DNA of 52,123 bases from Carboxylicivirga mesophila. GTDB taxonomy: Bacteria; Bacteroidota; Bacteroidia; Bacteroidales; Marinilabiliaceae. The notes under the pieces were generated by a model that was not told the DNA's origin, made no database searches, and saw only the letters and a program-made list of their open reading frames with translations. Positions 25,943 to 34,183 of the stretch are shown here, piece by piece (position 1 is the stretch's first letter; each line of letters begins with the position of its first letter). The translations under genes and the position numbers were made by a program. Location of the stretch: assembly GCF_018271975.1 (NCBI RefSeq), contig NZ_JAGUCN010000033.1:1-52123 (forward strand). The letters are read 5' to 3'.

Positions 25943-28765
25943 ATGGATAAATTCTCATTCTTGGGTAACAGTGAAATAGGCTCAATCGACGAGCTTTATC
26001 AGCAATATAAACAAGACCCCGATTCGGTCGAAGAATCGTATCAGCAATTCTTTCAAGGCTTTGATTTTGCGTTGCAAAACTACCAGCAACCCACAAGTTC
26101 AGGCCTGGTGGATAAAGAGTTTCATGTATTGAACCTGATACATGGCTACCGGCAGCGCGGGCATTTGTTTACCAAAACCAACCCGGTACGTACACGACGT
26201 AAATACTATCCAACACTTGATGTAGAGAACTTTCAACTCTCTGAAAAAGATATGGATACCGTTTTTCAGGCCGGTAATGAAATAGGCATTGGCGCCGCTC
26301 CATTAAAAGATATCATCAGCCACCTGCAACAAACCTACTGTCAGTCGGTGGCGGTGGAATACCTTTATATACGTCATCCGGAAATATTAGGCTGGATGAA
26401 AAGCCGCATGGAAAACGTTCGCAACACGCCTTCTTTTTCTCACGAAAAAAAGCGTCTTATTTTTAATCACTTGAATACAGCTGTTGGCTTTGAGAGCTTT
26501 ATTCATAAGAAGTTTGTGGGTCAGAAACGTTTCTCACTTGAAGGTTCGGAGGCGTTGATTCCTGGTTTGCATGCCTTGATTAATAAAGGGGCCGAGCTGG
26601 GAGCCGAAGAGGTGGTGATTGGCATGGCGCACCGTGGCCGTTTAAATGTGCTCACCAATATTCTTCAAAAGCCTTTTAAGAACGTTTTCAAAGAGTTTGT
26701 GGGAGATGAGTACGAAGAGGGTATATCGCTGGGTGATGTGAAGTATCACCTGGGGTATTGCAGTGATATTGAAACACCCGATGGCAAAAAGGTAAGGGTT
26801 AATCTCACGCCGAACCCATCTCACCTCGAAACTGTTGCGCCCATTATTGAAGGAATTTCCCGTTCGAAAATTGACCATAAATACGATAAGGATTACGATA
26901 AAGTGGTGCCTATTGTCATCCATGGCGATGCGGCCATTGCCGGACAAGGCGTAGCTTATGAAGTGGTTCAGATGGCCCAACTCAGAGGATATAAAACTGG
27001 TGGAACCATTCATATTGTCATCAATAACCAGGTTGGTTTTACCACCAATTACCTCGAAGGGCGTTCATCCACCTATTGTACCGATGTGGGTAAAGTAACC
27101 CGCTCACCGGTTTTCCATGTGAATGGCGATGATGTGGAAGCTTTGGTTTACACCATTGAGCTGGCTATGGAGTATCGTCAGCGCTTTAACTCTGATGTAT
27201 TTATCGACCTGTTGTCATACCGTAAATATGGGCATAACGAGGGTGATGAGCCACGCTTTACACAGCCTATTCTTTACAAAGAGATAGCCCGCCATAAAAA
27301 TCCGAGGGATATCTATAAGCTGAAACTGGAAGAAGAGCAAGTCGTATCTAAAGAAGATGCCAAAAAGGAAGAAGCCAACTTCAACCAGTTGCTGGAAGAA
27401 GAGCTGGCAGCATCGAAGGAAATTGATAAAGTGGTTATTCAGCGTTTCCTGCATGATGACTGGACTGATTACCGCTATTCAGAGGATGAGGATTTTGTGA
27501 AATCCCCGGATACCTCGGTGAAGCGCGAGCAGCTCATAAACCTTTTGGAACGTATCAATCACCTGCCGGAGGACATGCATTTCTTTAAGAAGCTGCATAA
27601 GATTGTGAACGACCGCAAAACCATGGTGGATGAAGATCGCCTGGATTGGGCTTTGGGTGAACAGCTGGCCTATGCTTCGTTGGTAACCGAGGGGCATCCG
27701 GTGCGTTTAAGCGGACAGGATGCCGAGCGCGGTACTTTTGCTCACCGTCATGCGGCATTAACCATTGAAGATACAGATAAGCGCTATCGTCCGTTGCAGC
27801 ATATATCGCCCGATCAGGCACCATTTAGAGTATATAACTCTTTGTTGTCGGAATACGGGGTGATGGGCTTTGAGTATGGCTATTCATTGGCCAAGCCAGA
27901 AGGACTGACGATTTGGGAAGCGCAGTTTGGTGATTTTTATAACGTGGCGCAGGTGATTATTGACCAGTACATTTCATCGGCCGAAGAAAAATGGGGCTTG
28001 ATGAATGGTTTGGTATTGCTGCTGCCACATGGCTTTGAAGGGCAGGGACCGGAGCATTCAAGTGCCCGTGTTGAACGCTTCCTGTCGTTGGCGGCCCGCA
28101 ATAACATGCAGGTGGTGAATTGTACCACGCCCGCTAACTTTTTCCATGTGTTGCGTCGTCAGCTGAAACGCGAATTTCGTGTTCCACTGGTAGTATTCAC
28201 ACCAAAGAGCTTATTACGTCATTCGAAGTGTGTGTCGTCATTAGCTGAGTTTGAACAAGGCGGATTCAAAGAAGTTATTGATGATACTAACGTGGATGTG
28301 GCAGACGTAAAGCGCGTTGTATTTTGTACAGGTAAAATTTACTACGATTTGCTGGCTCGCAAAGAGGAGTTAAATGCCCGTGATGTGGCATTGGTGCGTC
28401 TGGAACAGATGCATCCGTTCCCGCAGGAGCAGGTAGATGCTATCCTGAAAAAGTACAATAATGCCTTGTTGCATCTTTGGGTACAAGAAGAGCCGGAGAA
28501 CATGGGAGCATGGAATTACATTCGCAGTAAGATGCCAGAAACGGGTATTATACCAGTGGCGCGTATTGCCAGTGGTAGTCCGGCTACCGGACTGAATGGT
28601 TTACACTTGATTGGTCAGAATGAGATCATCAATAAGGTATTTAAAGGCTGCCATTGTGAACGACAACTTAAGTACTGTGGATTACAATGTGTGGAAGGTA
28701 AATCCAGAACCGAGATACTTAAGCAGCACAAGTATTTTGAAGAAAAACCAAGATTTTCGATATAA
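25943..28765 (+). CDS. sucA: 2-oxoglutarate dehydrogenase E1 component
   Basis: This 940-aa thiamine-diphosphate enzyme decarboxylates 2-oxoglutarate in the TCA cycle. Signatures include MDKFSFLGNSEIGSIDELYQQYKQDP at the N-terminus, GMAHRGRLNVL, HGDAAIAGQGVAYE, INNQVGFTTN, and the C-terminal GQDAERGTFAHRH and EAQFGDF. A frame upstream to a TTG at 25892 exists. The ATG at 25943 gives the normal N-terminus and is preferred. sucB follows after 91 bp. E3 (lpd) is not in the window. Confidence 0.96.
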   Translation: MDKFSFLGNSEIGSIDELYQQYKQDPDSVEESYQQFFQGFDFALQNYQQPTSSGLVDKEFHVLNLIHGYRQRGHLFTKTNPVRTRRKYYPTLDVENFQLSEKDMDTVFQAGNEIGIGAAPLKDIISHLQQTYCQSVAVEYLYIRHPEILGWMKSRMENVRNTPSFSHEKKRLIFNHLNTAVGFESFIHKKFVGQKRFSLEGSEALIPGLHALINKGAELGAEEVVIGMAHRGRLNVLTNILQKPFKNVFKEFVGDEYEEGISLGDVKYHLGYCSDIETPDGKKVRVNLTPNPSHLETVAPIIEGISRSKIDHKYDKDYDKVVPIVIHGDAAIAGQGVAYEVVQMAQLRGYKTGGTIHIVINNQVGFTTNYLEGRSSTYCTDVGKVTRSPVFHVNGDDVEALVYTIELAMEYRQRFNSDVFIDLLSYRKYGHNEGDEPRFTQPILYKEIARHKNPRDIYKLKLEEEQVVSKEDAKKEEANFNQLLEEELAASKEIDKVVIQRFLHDDWTDYRYSEDEDFVKSPDTSVKREQLINLLERINHLPEDMHFFKKLHKIVNDRKTMVDEDRLDWALGEQLAYASLVTEGHPVRLSGQDAERGTFAHRHAALTIEDTDKRYRPLQHISPDQAPFRVYNSLLSEYGVMGFEYGYSLAKPEGLTIWEAQFGDFYNVAQVIIDQYISSAEEKWGLMNGLVLLLPHGFEGQGPEHSSARVERFLSLAARNNMQVVNCTTPANFFHVLRRQLKREFRVPLVVFTPKSLLRHSKCVSSLAEFEQGGFKEVIDDTNVDVADVKRVVFCTGKIYYDLLARKEELNARDVALVRLEQMHPFPQEQVDAILKKYNNALLHLWVQEEPENMGAWNYIRSKMPETGIIPVARIASGSPATGLNGLHLIGQNEIINKVFKGCHCERQLKYCGLQCVEGKSRTEILKQHKYFEEKPRFSI

Positions 28766-28856
28766 TAAGCAGACAGTAGTATCATGTCAGTGGTCAGTAG
28801 TAGTTTATTAGACATCGGTCTTTGTGCTTCGGACTTCGGACTAAAATTTGAGAAAC

Positions 28857-30122
28857 ATGATAATTGAAATAAAAGTGCCTACCCCGGGCGAATCCATTAC
28901 TGAAGTTGAACTGGCCAGTTGGTTGGTTAGCGATGGCGATATAGTTGAGAAAGATCAGGAAATTGCCGAGATAGAATCGGATAAAGCAACATTGTCGTTG
29001 TTGGCTACTGAAGCCGGGAAAATAAAGATTGAAGTGGAAGCCGGTGAATCCATTGCCGTTGGTGCGGTTGCTTGTACGGTTGATACAGAGTTTGCAGGTG
29101 AGGCTAAATCAGCACCAAAGGCAGAGGCTGCAGATGCTCCTAAAGAGGAAGTTAAAGAGGTTGCTAAGGAAGCCCCTAAGCAAGAAACTGCTTCAACGAA
29201 TTATCCAAATGCCAAAGCATCGCCTTTGGCTAAAAAGCAGATGGAAGCGGCCGGTCTGGATATCGATCAGGTGATAAACGGATTAAAGCGATTATCGACC
29301 AAAGAAGTGGAGTTGGTGAAGAATATGCCGCAGGAACAAGCTGTCACTTCATCCTCATCAGCCCATTCTTCGTTCATTGATGCCAATGCCAGTCGGGATG
29401 CTGAGCGCCAAAAAATGTCGATGCTGCGTAAAAAGCTAAGTCAGCGTTTGGTGGCGGTTAAAAATGAAACGGCCATGCTCACTACCTTCAACGAAGTGGA
29501 TATGTCGGCGGTGATGAACTTGCGTAAGAAATATCAATCCAAATTCATCGATAAGCATGGGGTGAAACTGGGTTTTATGTCTTTCTTCATCAAGGCGGCA
29601 TCATTGGCTCTGAAACATCACCCCATGGTGAATGCCATGATTGATGGCGACGAGATTGTGATGCCTGAATATCATGATGTATCGGTAGCTGTTCAAACGC
29701 CAAAAGGCTTAATGGTGCCTGTGATTCGTAATGTGGAGACTTTGAGTTTGGATGGCATTGAATCGGCATTGAAAGAATTGGCTGAGAAGGCGCGAAAAGG
29801 AAAAATCGGCTTGGAAGAGATGACGGGTGGTACGTTTACGGTGACCAATGGTGGTGTATTTGGTTCGATGCTGAGTACCCCTATTATCAATCCGCCGCAG
29901 TCGGCCATTATGGGTATGCACAACATTGTGGAGCGTCCGGTGGCGGTGAATGGTCAAGTGGAGATTCGCCCGATTATGTATTTAGCTTTGTCTTACGATC
30001 ATCGCATCATTGATGGAAAGGATTCAGTTGGCTTCTTAGTTAAGGTGAAGGAAATGCTGGAGAACCCGGCAAAACTATTATCTGGCGGTTTTGATCCTGA
30101 ACAGGCTGTTTTAGGATTGTAA
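28857..30122 (+). CDS. sucB: Dihydrolipoyllysine-residue succinyltransferase (E2 of 2-oxoglutarate dehydrogenase)
   Basis: This 421-aa E2 has a single N-terminal lipoyl domain ([10 protein letters not shown], lipoyl Lys43), an Ala/Glu/Lys/Pro-rich linker (about 82-115), and a peripheral-subunit-binding domain ([19 protein letters not shown]). The catalytic acyltransferase domain ends with [16 protein letters not shown], where H and D are catalytic. A TTG at 28848 is in frame but lies in a TAAAATTTG stretch that may be a -7 box, so the ATG at 28857 is used. It forms an operon-like pair with sucA. Confidence 0.95.
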   Translation: MIIEIKVPTPGESITEVELASWLVSDGDIVEKDQEIAEIESDKATLSLLATEAGKIKIEVEAGESIAVGAVACTVDTEFAGEAKSAPKAEAADAPKEEVKEVAKEAPKQETASTNYPNAKASPLAKKQMEAAGLDIDQVINGLKRLSTKEVELVKNMPQEQAVTSSSSAHSSFIDANASRDAERQKMSMLRKKLSQRLVAVKNETAMLTTFNEVDMSAVMNLRKKYQSKFIDKHGVKLGFMSFFIKAASLALKHHPMVNAMIDGDEIVMPEYHDVSVAVQTPKGLMVPVIRNVETLSLDGIESALKELAEKARKGKIGLEEMTGGTFTVTNGGVFGSMLSTPIINPPQSAIMGMHNIVERPVAVNGQVEIRPIMYLALSYDHRIIDGKDSVGFLVKVKEMLENPAKLLSGGFDPEQAVLGL

Positions 30123-30131
30123 ACTTCTTCA

Positions 30132-30551
30132 ATGAATATGAATCATCGTATTGTCGAAATTTCAGCTGATGAAACCATAGCCATCAGGCATCAGGTTATG
30201 TGGCCTGATAAACCAGTTGATTATGTGAGGTTGCCTAATGATGAAGAGGGAAAGCATTATGGCTTATTTATTGATGGCGAAATGGTTTCGGTGATTTCAC
30301 TATTTATTACAGATAAGCAAGCCCAGTTTAGAAAGTTTGCCACTCTTCAAAGGTTACAGGGCAAAGGCTATGGAACACTGCTATTGGAAGAAGTGATACA
30401 TGTGGCCAGAAGTCTGAATCTGGATAAAATATGGTGTAATGCCCGAATGGATAAAGCTGGTTACTACGCCAAATTCGGGATGAAGTTGACTGACCAAACT
30501 TTTTTGAAGGGTGGGATAGAGTATGTTATCATGGAGAAAGCACTAATCTAA
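30132..30551 (+). CDS. GNAT family N-acetyltransferase
   Basis: This 139-aa protein has a single GNAT fold. The acetyl-CoA loop reads RLQGKGYGTLLLEEVI (Q/RxxGxG/A type), followed by the beta-strand/Tyr region CNARMDKAGYYAKFGM. The substrate is unknown, and ElaA-like small-molecule acetylation is possible. It starts 9 bp after sucB and is probably co-transcribed. A second ATG at 30138 is equally possible. Confidence 0.88.
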   Translation: MNMNHRIVEISADETIAIRHQVMWPDKPVDYVRLPNDEEGKHYGLFIDGEMVSVISLFITDKQAQFRKFATLQRLQGKGYGTLLLEEVIHVARSLNLDKIWCNARMDKAGYYAKFGMKLTDQTFLKGGIEYVIMEKALI

Positions 30552-30562
30552 AGGATATTAAC

Positions 30563-30793
30563 GAGGGTGTCCGAAAATCAAAAAATCATAATAATAAACT
30601 TATAATTCGTAAGAAAATACCTCTCCTCAATCCTCTCCTTCAAGGAGAGGAAGTCACTACTTAGAAAAGGTATCATCCTCCATTATAGATAGTTGCCTTT
30701 TTAGATAATGTCACCTTCTCCTTGAGGAGAAGGCCGGGATGAAGTTATAGATTAATTGTATAAAAATGCCTCTCCTAATTTTCGGACAGCCTC
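30563..30793. mobile_element. Inverted-repeat element overlapping the peptidase 3' end
   Basis: The ends GAGGGTGTCCGAAAAT (from 30564) and ATTTTCGGACAGCCTC (30778-30793) are inverses with one mismatch. Inside are CCTCTCCTT/AAGGAGAGG (about 30633-30651) and CCTTCTCC/GGAGAAGG (about 30714-30733). Repeats of the CTCTCCTTCAAGGAGAG type are widespread in Bacteroidota intergenic DNA. The right arm provides the last five codons and stop of the M28 peptidase gene. No clear target duplication is visible. Confidence 0.62.
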
Positions 30794-32445
30794 TTTTCTT
30801 GGAATTGCTTATCTCTTATCGCCTTAAATTCTGCTTGTGCTTTCCATTGCGGATAGTCATCCGTATTGGCAATGTCCCATCCAACGCGGAAAAGTAGCCG
30901 GGCATCTTCAGCCACGCCTGAAACATCCCACCATTCTTCGTATTCATCATCAGGCTTATGGTAGCAGTTATTGATCCAGTACTGCTCTTTTTCGCTCATA
31001 TAGCTTTGTCCATGCTCCCAGTGATCGTTGTTACCACGTGCAAAAAGAGCGGGTATACCAACCCGTGCGAAACTAAAATGGTCGGAACGGTAATACATAC
31101 CTGTGTGAGCATTTGGATCCGGCAGAATGTATCGGCCTTGTTTCGTGGCATGCTTTTTAACCAGATCATCTAAATCCGACTTGCCATAGCCGGTAATCAT
31201 CACATCTTTGCATTTGCCAAAGGGCAGCATCAGGTCGTTATTGATATTGGCCACCGTTTTGTTAATTGGAAATATAGGATTGTAAGCGTAATAACCCGAG
31301 CCATTTAAACCAGATTCTTCTGCTGTAGGGGCAAAAAACACAATGCTTCGCCGTGGTGGCGATGGCATGGCTTTAAAAGCTTTCGCAATTTCCATCATCC
31401 AGGCCATTGAAGTGCCATTATCAACTGCGCCATTGTATATCGAATCGCCATTCATCGGTTTGCCAATGCCCAGATGGTCCCAGTGTGCTGAATAAAACAG
31501 GTATTCATCGGCCAGGTCGGTGCCTTTTATTATTCCCAGTACATTATGCGATACATCCTTTTGCCAGCTGTTATGTAGCTGCACAGCTGCTTTGGCATCC
31601 ATCTTAAAACCTATAAAACCACTTTGTTTTGCTCCATTTTTAAGACTGTCCAGATTCAGGTTTAACGATTCGAAAAGTTGATTAGCTGCATTGGCATGTA
31701 TCCATCCTTCTATCTGGCAGCGATCGGCATAATCATTTTCAACAACCGGATAAACTTTGGCAACAGCGGCTGAGTTGACTACCACCGACCAGGGGTAGCC
31801 TGCACCTTTGTCCTCATGGATGATTAAACAACCGGCAGCTCCCTGGCGGGCCGCTTCTTCATATTTATAGGTCCACCGGCCATAGTAGGTCATGGCATTA
31901 CCAGTGAAGAAATCTTCACGGCCAGAGTCCAGTCCGGGGTCATTGACCAATACAACAACGGTTTTCCCTTTAACATCTAATCCTTCGTAATCATTCCAGT
32001 TGTATTCAGGGGCTACTATGCCATAGCCCGCAAATACCATTTCGGAGTGGTTTAATTCAATAAAGGGAGTCATCTGTCGGGAGAAGGCCACAAAATCATC
32101 GAATGCTGTCCACTCGCGATTTTCTTTGGAGGTCTTAATAAGCATGGTTCCTTCAACTGCGCCTTTAATCTTGACCAGCGGAACATCCTGAAGGTAACTG
32201 TTGCCGTTAGCAGGTTCTAATCCAACTGCTTTAAAACTTTCCTGTAGAAATTCGAGCGTTAAATCCTCACCTTTGCTGAACGGCTTGCGCCCAAGGTATT
32301 GGTCGCTACCAATTTCTTTTACAAATTCTGCTATGGAATTTTCGGAGATAGCTTTTTCGGCTATGGTAATGTTATTTGATTCATTATTACATGCTATATG
32401 AGCAATTAGAATGGCCCCATAAAGCAAGTGTTTGGTTGTTTTCAT
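30775..32445 (-). CDS. M28 family metallopeptidase lipoprotein with PA domain
   Basis: This 556-aa protein has a lipoprotein signal (LLYGAILIAHIAC, Cys19), a PA (protease-associated) insert about residues 115-260, and an M28 aminopeptidase domain. Zn ligands are seen in SAHWDHLG, GAVDNGTSM, TAEESGLNGS, NNDLMLPFG and RSDHFSFARVGIPA. It is probably anchored in the envelope and trims peptides to amino acids. Its last codons (RLSEN and stop) lie within the TIR of the neighbouring repeat element, so the native C-terminus may have been replaced. Confidence 0.92.
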   Translation of the reverse strand: MKTTKHLLYGAILIAHIACNNESNNITIAEKAISENSIAEFVKEIGSDQYLGRKPFSKGEDLTLEFLQESFKAVGLEPANGNSYLQDVPLVKIKGAVEGTMLIKTSKENREWTAFDDFVAFSRQMTPFIELNHSEMVFAGYGIVAPEYNWNDYEGLDVKGKTVVVLVNDPGLDSGREDFFTGNAMTYYGRWTYKYEEAARQGAAGCLIIHEDKGAGYPWSVVVNSAAVAKVYPVVENDYADRCQIEGWIHANAANQLFESLNLNLDSLKNGAKQSGFIGFKMDAKAAVQLHNSWQKDVSHNVLGIIKGTDLADEYLFYSAHWDHLGIGKPMNGDSIYNGAVDNGTSMAWMMEIAKAFKAMPSPPRRSIVFFAPTAEESGLNGSGYYAYNPIFPINKTVANINNDLMLPFGKCKDVMITGYGKSDLDDLVKKHATKQGRYILPDPNAHTGMYYRSDHFSFARVGIPALFARGNNDHWEHGQSYMSEKEQYWINNCYHKPDDEYEEWWDVSGVAEDARLLFRVGWDIANTDDYPQWKAQAEFKAIRDKQFQEKRLSEN

Positions 32446-32858
32446 AGTTGATTTAAATTGGATAAGCGAAGTTAGGCTTTCTTATCTGGATCGAAAATTA
32501 ACAGGCTGCAAAATATCTGCTTATAAGGACTAAGTAAGTTGCAGGTAATACTTACATCAGGATATGAAACGAGCTATGAGAAAATGTTCTCGCACACGGG
32601 GATGGCTATTTTTCTGGCGAGTTCCATGTGGCAATTGAAAGAAAATATAAACACATGAAAAAAAATATTCAATTAATGTTTAAGAAATCAGAATATTAAG
32701 ATGTAGCCGATGTAAATGGTGACTAATTTCAGGTAACAAATGGGGGTATATGGCGTATTACATTTTTGACTTATTGAAGTTGAGCAAACAAAAAATAATA
32801 ATTAACCTAGGGAGGGCAGAGGCAATCTTAAATCACACATGAGGTTGCTTTCTGACCA
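32446..32858. other. 413-bp divergent intergenic region
   Basis: This region separates the divergent peptidase and lipoprotein genes. It is AT-rich and contains no ORF above 20 codons. A small inverted pair GCAATCTT/GAGGTTGC (about 32822-32848) stands directly before the start of the lipoprotein gene and could affect its translation. No perfect TAnnTTTG element was found. Confidence 0.35.
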
Positions 32859-34127
32859 ATGAAACAAATTAACATGAAAAAAATGAAATGGTTATCAGCA
32901 ATGCTTATTGCTGGATTAGTAGCTTTTACTGCCTGTAGTGATGATGAAAACAAAGAGGTATTCAGCGATTTGTCACCAGAGCAGCACAAGAAGGAAATTG
33001 AAAACGAAGGCATTGCTTTAGTGCAAAAGTTGGATGCTGCTAAAAATCTGAAAACATTTGATGTAATTGATGCATTCTTTACCAATATGGATGCGGTTGG
33101 CACTCAGCCAACGCTTGCTGTTCAGTTCGGATTAAATGAGATTGTATCTCTGGCAAATGGAGTTAAATCAACTGTTAACCTGAAAGGTGCATTGGTTGAA
33201 CAATCGCGTGCAACTGAAATGTTTGCAGAAGAAGCAGGTATCTTTTTATGGGATGCCGAAGTACAGGATTGGGAATTGTTAGAAACTTCAAGCACTGAGG
33301 CTACTTTCCGTTTCATGATAAATGGTCAGGATGCAGAGATTAGTGTATACGACTTCACTGCAAAAGATGCCACTCACCAGGATGAATATGCAGAAATGGT
33401 GGTAGAATTGCCATTAACATTGAATGCACACGTGAAACTGAACGACGTTGTATTAACCAGCTTTTCGTTAGCTGCTGAATGGCATGCTGATGACACACCA
33501 AAGCATATTCAGGAAATCATTACGCTTGAAGATTTTTCTTTCGAAAGTGAGTTGACTAATACCAGTTCAACCATCGGTACCAGCGCCTCTTTTAACTATT
33601 TAAATGACGTTATTTATGCCAATGGCATCAGTATAGATGGTGAGTTTTCATACAATGAAATATTCGATACTATGCCACAGGACGGCAGTGGGATGGATGC
33701 TATCTTCACTCAGCAGGTTATTGAAAAATCAAACATCTGGTTTCAGCTGGGCAACATAAAGTTAGAAGGTATTTTTGATGTGAAAGGTTTTATTGATGCT
33801 TACATTGATGAAGTCGGCAATCTTCCTCAAAATCCGACTGAAGACGACATGGAGAACCTTTTGGTTAAATTAATCAATGAATATGCCATTTTGTATGTGC
33901 GCTATGCCGATACAAAAGAGATTATTGCCAAAGGAGAATTTTACCTGAAGGAAGTTGAAGATTATTACGGAGGAACTTATAACGAGCCTGCCTTAAATAT
34001 GGTGTTTGGTGACGGTTCTAAAGTAACTGTTGATGAGTTTGTTAATAGTGGATTTTCAGGATTGATTACCGAAATAGAGAACCTTGTAGCGGCCCTGGAG
34101 GCCAGCTATGGTGCACCTGTTCAGTAA
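32859..34127 (+). CDS. Surface lipoprotein of unknown function
   Basis: This 422-aa protein has a lipoprotein signal peptide ending AFTAC, followed by SDDENKE. The acidic residues right after the Cys are the lipoprotein export signal pattern of Bacteroidota surface lipoproteins. The first ATG (32859) and a second at 32874 (MKKMKWLSAM) are both possible, and the second gives a more usual signal peptide. The body is acidic and beta-rich and no family is recognised. It sits upstream of a TonB receptor and a DUF4249 lipoprotein, so it may belong to the same surface machinery. Confidence 0.75.
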   Translation: MKQINMKKMKWLSAMLIAGLVAFTACSDDENKEVFSDLSPEQHKKEIENEGIALVQKLDAAKNLKTFDVIDAFFTNMDAVGTQPTLAVQFGLNEIVSLANGVKSTVNLKGALVEQSRATEMFAEEAGIFLWDAEVQDWELLETSSTEATFRFMINGQDAEISVYDFTAKDATHQDEYAEMVVELPLTLNAHVKLNDVVLTSFSLAAEWHADDTPKHIQEIITLEDFSFESELTNTSSTIGTSASFNYLNDVIYANGISIDGEFSYNEIFDTMPQDGSGMDAIFTQQVIEKSNIWFQLGNIKLEGIFDVKGFIDAYIDEVGNLPQNPTEDDMENLLVKLINEYAILYVRYADTKEIIAKGEFYLKEVEDYYGGTYNEPALNMVFGDGSKVTVDEFVNSGFSGLITEIENLVAALEASYGAPVQ

Positions 34128-34149
34128 ATGTTCAATGATTTAGCATAGT

Positions 34150-34183
34150 AATTGGAGGTCCTATAATGGCCTCCAATTCTTTT
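34150..34183 (+). terminator. Hairpin between lipoprotein and TonB receptor, overlapping the receptor start
   Basis: Stem AATTGGAGG (34150-34158) pairs with CCTCCAATT (34170-34178) and is followed by CTTTT. It looks like a terminator of the upstream gene, but the first ATG of the receptor frame (34166) lies in its loop. Confidence 0.7.
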
